DNA of 64,000 nt, from positions 21,966,262 through 22,030,261 of the forward strand of contig NC_092642.1 of the NCBI RefSeq assembly GCF_039555335.1. Direction: 5' to 3'. The notes under the pieces are model-generated. The model ran no database searches. It was not told the DNA's origin and saw nothing but the letters and a program-made list of their open reading frames with translations. The stretch's first letter is position 1, and the number at the start of each line of letters is the position of its first letter. The stretch comes from Amphiura filiformis (lineage: Eukaryota > Echinodermata > Ophiuroidea > Amphilepidida > Amphiuridae). Positions 13,417 to 22,792 of this stretch are shown here, one piece after another. A program made the translations under genes and the position numbers.

Positions 13417-16400
13417 GAACTATATGATACCACCTGTCCCTATCCAAGCCTTAATAAGTAGGCCTATTATTATTATTTTGGAGTGCCTATATTATACCAG
13501 GTTGGACATCAATTTAATACAATAGAAGAAGGACAAAATTGGTAAAGATATAGTAAATATTTGACACGAAACAATAATGCATGCAGTATTAAAACTGAAT
13601 TTACGGATAAGATGCATATAATATTGCTATATCTTCTACTTAAATAATTATAAATATTGTACCAACAGATAACTTCATGTGAGATCTGAGAAGACTACTG
13701 ATATCAGCAGTAGATAGCACGTTGGTTGCTTTCCTTTTTAGGGGAATCACAGATTCCTTTCCATTAGGCTTACAGTTTTACCCTTTTTAGGATGCAAAGA
13801 AAAAATCACGAGTATAAAGCATAGACGTATCATTCATACAAGTTGGACTCATAAAAAGCCAAGTGGAAATAAAATAATACATAAAAGACACAAAAACAGA
13901 CACAATATTCTTGCATCAAGTTGTGTACGGTATAAGCCCAAGCACAAGACCGCGGGTCCAGGCTAGTCTTTGCGCCGGGAACATTGCGATAATGAGACGG
14001 CAACCTTGTTAGTACGGTAAACCGTGAGGACCGCAGCTTATATACATCTACCTCCAACAGCTTATACAATTAAGTCGCTGGTTGAAAGGGACGAGGTTGT
14101 CAAGCGTTAAGCCTGGAAGGCCACTAAGACTAGGTTGAATTTGCGTTGAAGAAATCCGGCTAGAGTTAAGACTCGGGCTTCGAGAGCGGGCTAGGCTTAG
14201 TAGCCTCAAGGCCACCTTAAGACTACGGCTTAACGGGTTATGCCATTTTAAATCGACTTTCGAAAAGTTTTTTGATACATTCATTGATTTCTCAAAAGGT
14301 AAAAATCGCAGTTTAACAAATAACGGTTCAAATGAAAGCCGTTATTGGGGGCTAATTGTTGTATCACTATGATAGGCAGCTATAGGCCTGACACCAATAT
14401 AAACACTTGTTTCGGTGACCCAAGTTCATGGTCATTTCTGCTCACGCACTTTTTTACAGATGGCCTGGAATTTCATATTTCGGTTTCAGCGATTGCCCGA
14501 AAAAGGTGGTATGTTTTTGAAAAGCGTTTCCGCTTGGAATGTAGATAGTTATTGTTGCTATTACTCTTCGCGATTTTAATTTATGCCCTCTTTAGCCGAC
14601 AATTTTCAATGCACTTTACACAATAGATACGTCGCTTGCATAAATACCGCTATTTTTAACAGTATCGTTTTGTTAACCAACATAACATCAAAAAGAGTTC
14701 TCAAGACTTTGATGAGACCATAGATACCAAATCGGACTACATGTGATGAACAGATTTTACACTAGAATCAAAAGAAGCAGCGTAGGCCCTCTCAAAATGT
14801 ACTTTTTAATAATATCGCGTGGTGATAAAAATGACTGCCTTTTCCTTGTTTTTTATAACAAGGAAAAGCTTTACTTACCTCAAACTTCAAACGTAGTGCT
14901 GTCTCGGTGTCCGTTACTGGTTAGTATTATTCCGATTAAGCGATTTTCATGATTTAGGCCTACTTAGCCTACAGTTGAGCAACTATTTGCCCACACCGTG
15001 TACGAATATATTCCAAATATGGCGCTGCATTCAGTATCACGCTAACGACAAGGTTATACTAAGATGTGTAAGACTTTCTGACACTATATTCACGGTTGTT
15101 CTAATGGCTATTCAAACTTATGACAAATTTGGCTGGTTTGCGTTGTTCAATACCATTTCACCTAGTCTTGGTACCAGCCGGTTTGTGCTCCTCCGTCACT
15201 AACGGTGACGGAGGAGCACAAACCGGCTGGTACCAAGACTACATTTCACCCTGATGTGACAGTGACGTCACATCCGGGGTCACGTCACACACCGACACCG
15301 CCTGGCTAATAATTATTTGGTGCAGAAGGGACACTAAAATGAATACACGGGATCGATACACGTGAATTGCTATGCACGATTTTGATATCAGACGAAAATC
15401 TTCTGATACCGGGTTAGAAAATGATGAATATCTCCCGTCATGATTTTTTCTCAAGAAACCAGATTTGGTCTCATAAACTTGGAAATACGTGTTGAACAGA
15501 TATGATAGTCGCTAGAATGCGCTTTGAAAATTGGCCGTGCGCTTTGAACTCAAAATTTGACCATTTTATATTGCGTTGGTCCTGTTATGGACTACAGCGT
15601 GCAGCGTGTAGTACAGCTGCACTCACTGTAGGCAGTATAAAGTCGATGACCATTGACCTCAATGGGGTATACAAGCAATCACGCACAACCAAGATCGATT
15701 ACCCGGCTATTGTGAGTAGCCTTAGTTATGTCCCTCGACTAATTATTAGTTTAAAAGAGCTTTAAAGGTTTGAACCAAATGGCTAATCGTGGCTGTGGAT
15801 TTATCCTACCATGGCGATTCCTGCCATGAAGATATAGGGTCGAAGACACTGTGCGTCAGTAAGCTGGTTTCCACAGAGGAGTACTGGTTTCATACTACCA
15901 TGCCGGTTGCAATGAGCGGCGTGGCGCACGCGCATTGCAGACAAACGGACACAATCAAGACTTGTCATTGGTTGAAACGCTCTGCCGCTTGCCGGGTGTT
16001 CGTGATCGCGCGCCATTATCGTGATGATCGGGGATTCCTTTTTTGTGATGAAGGCACCAGCCGAAATGTCCGTATTTCAGAATGCAATGAACATAACTCT
16101 GTACTCCCCCGGGGAGATGATGTATTTTGCGACACTCATGGCGGGAAAGAGATATGAAACGAATTTTATTAGGTGCAGCCCCAGACAAACAAGCATCACT
16201 CGCTGGAGTTCGATGGCGCTGGTGTACATACGCACGCGCTTAAAGACACCGCATAGATGCGCGAGCGAAACAGCTGTTCACAACGCGTTGACATCACTGC
16301 CACATCGGGGTGAAAAATGGTATAGGTAATAGATGACTATGAAACCTCAAACTCGCCCCTCGATAAAGGTTGGCAATTGAAGCAGGCCTCAGTTTAGCGA

Positions 16401-19400
16401 ACTTTGTCTAGTTTAATGCGATGCGAGCGCCGCTCAGACTGTGAAGGTTTCTGGATACCGAATATGGGTTTAGATTAGGCCTATATCATGTCCTCTAGGC
16501 CATACATGTATAATTTATTTTTGGAAAGGAAAGTCTAATCTCGGAGCCTATTCAATTGAGAAGGGACTGGATTTTGTCATAATAATATAAAAATTAATAC
16601 TTAATGCCTCGCGATTTTTTTAATATCCAGCCATAGTATTTTAATTGATTAAACTGAACATAAAGCTATATCTTTACTAGCTTCATGCACTAATTTGCAG
16701 ACCCGCCCGGCCTTCTACATGTAGTGAGTACCACATTAGATTGTGTTTACAAGAAATAATAAGCGCTGCCTCCTCGAAATTTCTTATGCCATCAGCTTTG
16801 ATGATTAAATATTATCTACAACTCGGCACCTGTGTTCAAGGCCTTTCTTTTATCTATTGACCTCAAAAGAAAGGATTAGAATGATCAGAATGCCGTCCCT
16901 GACCCCTTTCCACACATTAATAATGAGTCGGTAAGGGAACGTTCTACCGTTATACTTCAATGAGTACGTTTGGCTACTACGCAGTTCAATGGCCTTATTG
17001 TGATCTGGCGGGAGTTTTAAAAGCACGGTCCCTGACTGCGTGGGCATATTTCCGGACAAGGAACAATAGAGACCGATTGCCTGGCAATGACGTCACATGT
17101 AATCCCAGTCTATAGTGTGATTAGAACATTATAGGCTGGTGGTCACTTATAGTACGATCAGTACGAAAAGTCCAATGCGATTATTAATGTATTTTCTAAA
17201 ATTAAAAGAACCACTTTTTAGCGGGAATTTTTGTAAGTTACACAGCTGAAGTTGTGAAAGGGTTGAAAGACTACAATATTACGGCTTAAACAAGAATTTC
17301 TTTGTTTGGTCGTTATTCCTATAGACTCATCCCTTAATAAGACTCCTGTCGGGAAACTCGCCCTACAAGGCTACACGATGCGCGGGGAACCGTGGCTCCA
17401 GAAATGAACAGTTTTATGCATTTACAGTGTGATCTATTTCTCAACAAATGCCGTTGGCCAGATTCAACTTTTTAATCAAATTTACACAAAAACGTTCTCG
17501 AACTGATTTTTTTTTAAAAGACAACGCCATGTATGAAGATCATGTTTCATAATTTTGCTTTGACATGTATTTGGAATGGTAGTATTTTTGTGTCATAACT
17601 AACCGGGTTGGAAATATCGGTATTACCACGACATACTAGGAAATACTCAAGAATTTTCATGTTGAAAGCTAAATTGAAAATGTGTGCTAAATAGGTCTAT
17701 ATTTAATTCCTACTTGTAACAAAGGTCTCAATGGAAGTCACATCCACCGAGTTTCACTACAATCCAACAATCTATATTCAGACGACCCTCAGAATGTTTG
17801 CTGCTCAAGGGTGATCATATCAACCAAGTTTCATGATAATCCAACTATTCATTGTTATTAACCTTGATATGACCTTGATGGTTTTGACACTTAATAGTGA
17901 TTACATGCACCACGTTTTTATGACAATCCGACCATCAATATTCAGTTCACATCAACAACCTTGACACCACTTTGAACATTCTGACAATCCAACAATATAT
18001 TTAGTCTACCTCAAATGACCTTTAAATTTTGGCGCAGAATTGTGATCGACAATCTATACTCAATTCAAACTCAATTCAACCTTAACCTGACCGTCAACAT
18101 TTTTGCGCTTTAATACACCCATCATGTCCATAACAATCTAAGGAGGTATCATTTTCTCTGGATGGGGGGAGCTATGCTCCATAATGTTGTACACTACAGT
18201 TTCTTAAAGGAGTATTTCGTCATCTAGCATCCTCTTTTTATGACATTTTTCAGTAGATATCCACAAAAAAAAAATCTTATTCCAAAACTTTCAGTTGATT
18301 CCGATTTTGCGTTTGCGAGTTATGCAAGATTATTTGTATTACACTGCCTGAAGAGGTTTATCAGGTCTGTTGATTAAACAGCTAATAAAAGTTATTTGGC
18401 AAGACCAAAGATGATAGGAGATGATGCTGTGTAGAGGATGATGCTGTGGATCTTTCTTGATAGGGAAGAAAACCGCAGGGCAAGATGGGTCAAGGAATCA
18501 GTATGGATTCGCAAGAGAGGAGACAACACCATGAACAGAGACGAGGGGACATTCTTTCTAAGCTACATCTTTGATCCTCTGCTCAAGACCAACGTAGGAG
18601 ACAGGAGTACTTCCGGTAAAATAATTACATCCGGCCGGGATTCCCGCTCTCAATAACAACATCAATCGCTTTGAGAAAGCCAGAAGGTTTCTGGCGAAAC
18701 TCTCAGCAGAAAACGCAAGTTTTTCCTTTGGACTTGACAAAGAACTTTTATTACCGTATTACACTGCTCCATAGACAATGTGTTGTAATTTCGTCCTGGT
18801 GTACCAGAACGTAATACAGTTTTCAAGATATTTTTGCTGAACGAATTAATATGCAAGAAATTGTCTGTCACTATGTAGCCAGAGGTTTCAAGTGGAATAA
18901 AGATCTCAACTTTTTTTGTTGCTGAGAAAGGTAGGGGATGATGCTGTGGATCACGAAATGCACATTAAATGGCTAAAACTGAAAAATATAGCTCCTGCAA
19001 TCCCTTAAAAGCATGGCATTTTATTAAAAATATGTTTAATCGCAATATATAGTTTACTGTTAGTTACAAGCACATTATAATCAAAAAGACTGATTGCTCA
19101 ATCCAATCTTGTATTTTCTGAATATATTGACTATAATACTTTTGCAAAGTTATTATGCAAAAGTAGTGTTTAATGTCAAATATTATAGATCCTAAAAAGA
19201 GTTAAAATGTCCTAAAACTGTTTATGAACAGATTGTCATCGTTGACAAAACAAAATGTATTTTTAATATATTATTTCATTGATAGCATTTTGCTTAGTTT
19301 TCGTCCATAAATAATCACAGAGTATTATCTGTTTACAAAATAAGCGTTTTTAGCTGGATGCCCCCGACCCTCTGGGTCCCCGATACCATGTACGTCCCTA

Positions 19401-19663
19401 TGGTAGTTATGAGCCTGGCTCAAACTAAACTACTTCCAAACCATGCCGGGTTTTCTCCGTTAACTTCAAACTATAGAATTCAACCTTTAAAACTTTTCCC
19501 CATCTCATGATTTAAAAAAACCGCACTTACTTGGTTTGTATTCAGGCCAGTCTTTCATTTCAATTCTATGATCTTCAAAAGCGACTCCTGCCAGTTTGAA
19601 AAGCGTACGAGCAGTTTCAACTCTTCCTCTTCCATTGAAGTAGGTCAGTTTGTAGGAAGCCAT
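3003..19663 (-). CDS. sigma-class glutathione transferase, gene A (prostaglandin D synthase-like), five exons, apparent frameshift
   Basis: Exons in transcript order are 19663-19531, 10974-10882, 10179-10064, 6314-6208 and 3170-3003. The product resembles cytosolic sigma GSTs, including haematopoietic prostaglandin D synthase, which conjugate glutathione or isomerise PGH2 to PGD2. Visible residues are YKLTYF with Tyr8 (thiol-activating), Arg14, Trp39, cis-Pro motif LPVLDIDG, Gln63-Ser64 in QSKAI, and a V-D-M-L-D-E-F stretch at 92-98. In human HPGDS the three acidic residues of that stretch (Asp93, Asp96, Asp97) bind Mg2+. Predicted length would be about 205 aa, close to the family's usual ~200. 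Exon 4 is 107 bp where 108 is needed: it reads GGA AAA AG at the donor, so the join to exon 5 goes out of frame and meets a stop almost at once. The gene is therefore either a young pseudogene or carries a homopolymer sequencing error. Introns are enlarged by a LINE, a Penelope-like element and MITEs. The grouping of exon 1 with the distant exons 2-5 is inferred from order, strand and phase. Confidence 0.75.
3171..3963. other. intron 4 of GST gene A, proximal part
   Basis: No gene is seen. The stretch near 3860-3900 (ttaaatgtcgggttat) has an inverted counterpart near 5310-5330, on the other side of the Penelope-like element. That element may therefore have inserted into an older repeat. Confidence 0.4.
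3964..5200 (+). mobile_element. truncated Penelope-like retroelement with inverted terminal repeats
   Basis: Arms 3964-4149 and 5010-5200 are long, nearly perfect inverted repeats. Between them, broken plus-strand frames read PFLDTLIIRKPDG and LLVYRKP, then KIPC-like CIYEIGCKIC, then GETSRMFGTRMAEHKAEV. That order, an RT C-terminal tail followed by a Cys-rich GIY-YIG endonuclease, is typical of Penelope-like elements. The frame between CKICDQSF and the GETSR motif is shifted by a base. A further stretch, LNREFLSHVYDPLLKT, runs into the right repeat, so the terminal repeat includes the C-terminal codons. The RT core is missing. Inverted pLTRs are known in this class. Confidence 0.75.
4165..5111 (+). 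pseudogene. Penelope-like RT tail plus GIY-YIG endonuclease remnant
   Basis: This is coding debris of the element: RT thumb-like segment (about 4165-4310), linker with KGMVVIPYVNGLSE (about 4540-4590), Cys motif (4695-4735), GIY-YIG helix GETSR..RMAEHK (4746-4800) and C-terminal NREFLSHVYDPLL (about 4998-5040). Stops and frame changes separate the pieces, so no intact protein is encoded. Confidence 0.7.
5201..5559. repeat. fragment of an interspersed repeat, shared with 20972-21060
   Basis: Stretches around 5315-5395 (aaacgtttttcggcaac, ttttgcgaataatgttg) are inverse versions of 20985-21045 (aaaacgttttcgacat, cattcgcaaaaggttag). Both look like copies of one dispersed element. No gene was seen. 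Confidence 0.4.
5560..6140. repeat. ~146-bp tandem repeat, about 4 diverged copies, each with a DR1-like motif
   Basis: The phrase 'gtgtctatagggtgttcac' or its variant starts at 5653, 5799 and 5945, an exact 146-bp spacing. The phrase 'caaaatgcttcttc' recurs at the same spacing (about 5585 and 5731). Each unit contains gggtcaaaggtca (5679, 5825, 5972), and cggtcaaaggtca follows at 6127. It lies in intron 4 of GST gene A, just 3' of exon 4. Confidence 0.8.
6208..6314 (-). CDS. GST gene A, exon 4, one base short
   Basis: The acceptor is TTTATAG|GAA. The exon reads EKAVAEFTETATKVLG..., then DGYFVGK at its end, which aligns with DGHKYFMGEK of gene B. It is 107 bp against 102 bp (34 codons) in genes B and C, so two bases are left over. 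The last codons read GGA AAA AG|GTATAA with five A's; a sixth A would restore phase 0. Confidence 0.82.
6426..6784. mobile_element. Harbinger-like MITE, TAA target duplication
   Basis: Terminal inverted repeats begin GGCCAAAAAAATTGTTGTG and end caacacaacaac-T(n)-GCC, and are flanked by TAA on both sides. The interior carries 'gggtcggacggtcgg' near the left and 'ttagggtcggacggt' near the right. A related element lies at 39254-39698. The LINE's flanking duplication starts inside this MITE. Confidence 0.7.
6689..6900. repeat. left copy of a ~210-bp direct repeat flanking the LINE
   Basis: It starts 'atcattc' plus an A-run and ends '(gtt)n gtatttttttacagaag'. It is nearly identical to 9792-10014 apart from homopolymer length and a few bases around the MITE end. 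It is best read as the target duplication made by LINE insertion. Confidence 0.85.
6902..9630 (+). pseudogene. LINE ORF2 remnant: reverse transcriptase and C-terminal domain, broken
   Basis: The longest piece ends at 8503. Its open frame begins upstream, at 6803, inside the flanking duplication, so its first ~33 codons are not LINE sequence. RT motifs counted from 6803 are NKTPGSDGLTPEF (~40-52), VDFRKAFD (169-176, catalytic Asp), RQGCPLSALLF (228-238) and LADDTT (273-278, catalytic Asp pair). A one-base slip at about 8501 moves the frame. The text then continues with NSFELRQIV and TAIPKEWKTLI, typical of L1 C-termini, and CCFCNC...EHFFISC (about 8926-8978), the L1 Cys/His motif. An insertion at about 9019-9357 interrupts the frame. 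The end, SLEHIIYGWNK to the stop at 9630, resumes beyond it. At least one frameshift and one insertion make it inactive. Confidence 0.88.
9019..9357. mobile_element. insertion inside the LINE
   Basis: The L1 C-terminal text stops after FFKECV and resumes with VSLEHIIYGW. The intervening ~340 bp is unlike L1 coding sequence. It begins with a CA-rich stretch (acaacacacacactc) and ends with cacacgcacacttgaacgtg, with several gaggag/ctcctcgaatt motifs inside. No clear inverted repeats or long target duplication were seen, so the class is unknown. Confidence 0.6.
9792..10014. repeat. right copy of the ~210-bp direct repeat flanking the LINE
   Basis: It is a copy of 6689-6900, with a longer A-run and T-run, ending '...tttttttacagaag' before unique sequence gggcatttg. 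It includes part of the Harbinger-like MITE end. Confidence 0.85.
10064..10179 (-). CDS. GST gene A, exon 3
   Basis: The acceptor is TTGAAG|GT, weaker than usual, and the donor is GAAAAG|GTAAGC. The exon encodes GFYGESNWDCAQIDSIVD followed by MLDEF, the start of the GST C-terminal all-alpha domain. It has 2 + 114 bases and ends in phase 0. Confidence 0.88.
10393..10612. mobile_element. ~220-bp fold-back element
   Basis: Two long arms face each other. The left arm holds ttgctttctaacc, gggccattattatattg, ttagttgcaa and tatgggagttt; the right arm holds their complements in reverse order. They meet at a short AT loop around 10490-10510. It lies in intron 2 of GST gene A. No coding sequence. Confidence 0.75.
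10882..10974 (-). CDS. GST gene A, exon 2
   Basis: The acceptor is TATAACAG and the donor TTTG|GTAAGT. It encodes TPFGSLPVLDIDG and IIVQSKAIFRYLARGF, the glutathione-binding part of the thioredoxin-like fold: cis-Pro52 and Gln63-Ser64. It is 93 bp, the same as in genes B and C. Confidence 0.92.
11288..11343. repeat. two small adjacent palindromes
   Basis: CCACTGATCAGTGG is followed within 20 bases by a 28-bp palindrome beginning CAGGAAAGTTG and ending CAACTTTCCTG. Both lie in intron 1 of gene A. No function is inferred. Confidence 0.6.
11392..11460. mobile_element. fragment of the Harbinger-like MITE family
   Basis: It begins taggccaaaaatcgttttgc and continues to 'ggttggtaggtcggtc', matching one end of the 6426 and 39254 elements. 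No right end was found. Confidence 0.45.
11556..12105. repeat. imperfect inverted repeat, ~550 bp
   Basis: Left-arm landmarks aatttcctccc, cttttgggctcgc and tacaccaatccga recur inverted on the right as tcggattggtgta (about 11992), gcgagcccaaaa (about 12060) and gggaggaaat (about 12083). It looks like an old fold-back DNA element. The 88-codon plus frame inside has no recognisable domain. Confidence 0.55.
12130..12360. repeat. clustered 'aggctta / taagcct' motifs
   Basis: At least six variants of 'aggcttaa' or 'agcctcaaggctt' occur in this GC-richer block. A similar cluster lies at 14070-14240. They may be subterminal repeats of one or more decayed DNA transposons; no ends were defined. Confidence 0.35.
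12650..13199. mobile_element. hAT-like MITE
   Basis: The left end CAGGGGCGTAGCCAG and the right end CTAGTTACGCCACTG are inverted repeats of the common hAT 'CAGTGGCGTAGC' type. There is no transposase. The 8-bp target duplication is not clear. Confidence 0.55.
13356..13416. repeat. (TCA)n microsatellite
   Basis: About 20 uninterrupted TCA/ATC triplets. Confidence 0.97.
13417..15162. other. intron 1 of GST gene A, no gene seen
   Basis: Apart from the 'taagcct' cluster at 14070-14240, no exon, RNA or intact element was recognised. Open frames of 67 to 79 codons here lack family features. Confidence 0.4.
15163..15241. mobile_element. 79-bp perfect hairpin with 9-bp target duplication
   Basis: Two 37-nt arms, TAGTCTTGG... 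and ...CCAAGACTA, are perfect reverse complements around the 5-nt loop TAACG. The same 9-mer, catttcacc, lies immediately left (15154-15162) and right (15242-15250). This is the signature of an inserted element that is almost nothing but its inverted repeats. Confidence 0.85.
15285..15570. repeat. dispersed repeat, copy 1 of 3
   Basis: The sequence from 'cacaccgacaccgcc' through 'ggatcgatacacgt', 'gctatgcacgatt' and 'gaacagatatgatagtcg' recurs at 25285-25565 (gene B intron 2) and, shorter, at 35508-35605 (gene C intron 2). Confidence 0.75.
15571..17699. other. intron 1 of GST gene A, no gene seen
   Basis: Around 15550-16330 the DNA is less AT-rich and has overlapping open frames on both strands (71 to 122 codons), but none shows a recognisable domain and no splice-flanked exon was found. 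Nothing else was recognised. Confidence 0.35.
17700..18130. repeat. decayed tandem repeat, ~110-bp period
   Basis: Variants of 'caccaagtttcatgacaatccaac' recur near 17745, 17823 and 17910, each followed by 'tattca..gacctt'. The copies are strongly diverged. Confidence 0.45.
18450..18660 (+). pseudogene. Penelope-like element C-terminal fragment
   Basis: The frame reads REENRRARWVKESVWIRKR then MNRDEGTFFLSYIFDPLL. This is the same arrangement as the C-terminus of the 3964-5200 element (REVREAMEIRR, LNREFLSHVYDPLL). No other part of the element was identified beside it, although 'tcaggtctgttgattaaa' just upstream (about 18361) also occurs just outside that element at about 3944. Confidence 0.6.
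18661..19530. other. intron 1 of GST gene A, no gene seen
   Basis: AT-rich, no recognisable element or exon. Confidence 0.4.
19531..19663 (-). CDS. GST gene A, exon 1 (start)
   Basis: It encodes MASYKLTYFNGRGRVETAR and the following LFKLAGVAFEDHRIEMKDWP, ending KP plus one base at the CCAA|GTAAGT donor. Open frame continues upstream to 19798, but the family start is the ATG at 19663, which puts the catalytic Tyr at residue 8 and Trp at 39. Confidence 0.9.
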
Positions 19664-20813
19664 GATGAACAACTTTGGGGTGTTTTTGACCGGCTGACCG
19701 ATATTCCAAGACCACCTTACCCACCTGAGGTCCTTGCAGTGTGTGATTCTATGTGCAAATATGCATACTGTCGAATGACTTCGCACTTTATGTGACATAC
19801 CTTTGGACCCCTTAAAGGCCCTTTCAGGGATTTCACAGGAACATTAAAAAAAATGGAAATTTGTCAGAGTTGCTTAGAAATAAAGAATAAGTCTACAGAA
19901 TTTCATTAAACCACTTTTCCCCTGAATTACATCGACAAATTAGTCAAAAACAGAAGTTTTAGAAAGGTTTTCTACTTCAACTCTGAGAAAATCGAGATTT
20001 TCGTACAGTGCGCCACCAATCGACTGGAAAAACTTCCTAGTCCAGTGTTTCTAACACGGGGAAGTAGAGTCTAAATTGATTTAAAACAGACGCTTTTAAG
20101 CTACAATTTTGTAGTAGAAAACAAAATAAGCAATTAAAGGTCATCGAGGCAAACTAACGGTCAATTCAAATATGAAAAACAGTTAAAATTGTGTATTATG
20201 TTTAAAATAGTAGCTACTGATGTAATAAGTAGTAGAAACAATACGCAACGCGTGTTGGTACGTGGAGAGTGAGCTTCTTTCGATCTCGAGTCGGACTTTT
20301 TGTACTGTCAGTATCAAAAGTCCAGAATCATGCAAATGCTCTATTTTGTCTAAAATACACGGCTTTCGACCGAACCACTAGCAGGCTATGTTAGCACATC
20401 TATGCCAATTACAAAGGTACCAAAATCTGAATTTTGATGATTTTTACGATCGTCCGGATGAGCAAATCACTGAATGGGCCTTTAATGTAATAGATGTTTG
20501 ATGAGGTTATCTTAAGATCCCGGCTTAAGATGCAATATCAATATACGGTAAGTGGTTTAAAGGAAATACAAATAGGCCAGTCGTGGTTAAGGTGACAATG
20601 TTGACCCAGTGCGCAGCAAAATAATGGGAAAACAACAAGAACTGTCTTTAAAAAAGACAAATCAACGGGTACCGGGTGTAGATAACGCTTCATAATATTA
20701 AATTTGCACTGAAATGTTTTATTAGTTTTTATGTGTAGCTATGTGTGGAGTAATTTATCGGGTGGGAAATAGAGGTCGCGTTATACGGTAATCCCGATAT
20801 TAGAGAGTTGCGA
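19664..20813. other. upstream flank of gene A
   Basis: The promoter and any non-coding first exon must lie here or beyond, but no TATA box or initiator could be assigned with confidence. No other gene was seen. Confidence 0.35.
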
Positions 20814-20931
20814 TTTCCAAACGTACGTATCGAACGCCTGTGTAATCTATTCAATTCCCGTCACAGGAGAGTGATTTTGAATAGATTGCACGGGCGTGAC
20901 GTTCGAAAAGTACTTTTGGAAATCCCAATCT
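20814..20931. mobile_element. small fold-back element (~118 bp)
   Basis: Left arm gcgatttccaaacgtac..ttcgaa-like.. aatctattcaa and right arm ttgaatagatt..gttcgaaaagtacttttggaaatc are imperfect inverted repeats of about 50 bp. Confidence 0.6.
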
Positions 20932-20971
20932 ATGTATTGTCTTTTAAATACGTACAATGTTTTGGAACCAA

Positions 20972-21060
20972 ATAACCCAGCAAACACAAAACGTTTTCGA
21001 CATCATTCGCAAAAGGTTAGAAAAGGTTGCCAGAAAACGTTTTAATGTCGGGATGTTTGT
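20972..21060. repeat. fragment of an interspersed repeat, shared with 5315-5395
   Basis: It begins cccagcaaacacaaaacgtt and contains cattcgcaaaaggtt; the inverse of these phrases is found on the other copy. Truncated. Confidence 0.4.
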
Positions 21061-21418
21061 GCCAAAAAATGACGAACATTTGCACTTTTCTTTCCATTAC
21101 TGTTACATTGTGAAAAATCATATAGCTGTGGTGTTGGTCAAATATGTTAAGAAAATATTCAAACCGATGAAACCCTGTTGCACTGGCTAAATAAGCTTCA
21201 GACAATTCTTGTCGGAATTTCGCCATTTTAATTTTCACAGACGACTTGACCTTTTGAGGTCATTTAGTAGACTTTTTACCAGTCGTTTTGTTTTCGTAAC
21301 ATTTAGGTGCAAGTTGGAACGTGTGTAAATATTACACAAATGCACAAAAAATCAGGTTTGAAAAAAATTAACAAATTTCATATTCGAATGTAAGTTCATA
21401 CGTGCTGGTAATAAACAA

Positions 21419-21820
21419 TTTCCAAAAGTTTAAACTGACTTTCAGCACAAAAATTCACTAACCTTGAATTTTCGATGTGTGACACACATCTTCATCAGAA
21501 GAAGTCCTAAGATGTTGTGATGGACTTGCCCTCTTGTTGATCATTGGCAACTTTTGGTCGAATGAGGGCGTTGTATAAGGTTGGCAATTCCAGTCCTTGA
21601 TCGCGATTTAGTTCTGGCGATTTCTTCTTGATCAAGGACTGGAATTGCCAACCTTATACAACGCCCTCATTCGACCAAAAGTTGCCAATGATCAACAAAA
21701 GGGCAAGTCCATCACAACTTACATCTTTATAGGACTTCTTCTGATGAAGATGTGTGTCACACATCGAAAATTCAAGGTTAGTGAATTTTTGTGCTGAAAG
21801 TCAGTTTAAACTTTTGGAAA
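21419..21820. mobile_element. fold-back of two Penelope-like terminal repeats
   Basis: Arms of about 185 bp (21419-21603 and about 21634-21820) are near-perfect inverted repeats joined by a ~30-bp spacer. On the minus strand the left arm reads PELNRDQGLELPTLYNALI, resembling the C-terminal 'NRDxG...YxxL' motif of Penelope-like elements, and the arms contain the phrase 'ttcatcagaagaagtcc' similar to pLTR text. Interpreted as two pLTRs head to head with the interior lost. Confidence 0.55.
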
Positions 21821-22115
21821 AAATTTCATATTATAAGATCGTACATTATGGCTTTTATAAAGTTCTCAAAGCATTTATGTTTATGTTACTTTGCTTTTAA
21901 TTAATCACAGACTTTTTGTGTATTAGTACAGAGTCCACATAGTCCACTAAGATTTAGTTCACACTCAAATAGCCTATAATAGATTGAGAACTTGTTGAGA
22001 GCAGTTAGATTATGAAAATTGATATCAACAATTTTCTCTGATTTATCATATCCCTGCTTTTCTAAACCATGACCAGCTGTTTCCTTTAAAATAAAATGAG
22101 CACATTTGTTGTTGA

Positions 22116-22312
22116 CAGTGGCGTAGCCAGGACCATTGGGTACAAGGTGGGGTACAGGGGATGAAAGTTTTGACAAAAATGGTCAAAAGGTCAAAAATTG
22201 TCAAAAAATCTAAAATTCTTTGGCGTGCAACATCTCACATGTAGGGGACAAGGGGAAAAGATGTTCCCACACGGGGGGACCTGCCCATCCCTTGCCCCTG
22301 GCTACGCCACTG
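22116..22312. mobile_element. hAT-like MITE, 197 bp
   Basis: Perfect 15-bp inverted ends CAGTGGCGTAGCCAG and CTGGCTACGCCACTG, no coding capacity. It lies between genes A and B. The flanking 8-mers do not match well. Confidence 0.7.
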
Positions 22313-22474
22313 ACTGTGGATAACCACAAGACCTCTTAATATCGACAAAATATATCGCATCTTAGGCCTAGTAAGTTATACAAATAAAAAATTATTTTTA
22401 CGTGGAAAAATCACAAATCAAGATATTTGACACACTGAAAAATCATACAATTGTATTAATTAGGATGTTTACAT

Positions 22475-22792
22475 TAGAGTGTCAAGTTTTCCGTGTCACG
22501 GAAAAACGGACAAATTCACGGAATTTAAGAAAAAAACGGAAAACACGGAAATTCGCGGAAAACGTGTTTTTTCCTGAGAAAAAATAATGAGATGTGAGTT
22601 TGAAGTAATGAAAATGAAGTCCGTCTTTAAAGATATCAGGCTTAAAACAACTAAAAAGATAATGCAAGTAACTTATTTTTACCCCGAATGTGAACACGGA
22701 ATTTAAATTAAATCACGGAATTTAATATTTAAAACCACGCACGGAAAATCGCGGAATTCGGTGTTTTAAATCACGGAAAACTTGCCACTCTA
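22475..22792. mobile_element. MITE with 'cacggaaa' repeats
   Basis: Ends TAGAGTGTCAAGTTTTCCGTG and its near complement CACGGAAAACTTGCCACTCTA are inverted. Several internal 'cacggaa' repeats occur. The 61- and 71-codon frames over it are products of these repeats. Confidence 0.65.

Noticed and set aside
15789-16329. Overlapping open frames of 122, 102, 77 and 71 codons
   Set aside because: They overlap on both strands with no domain, splice context or recognisable homology; most likely chance in a GC-richer stretch.
19568-19795. 75-codon plus-strand frame
   Set aside because: Antisense to exon 1 of GST gene A.
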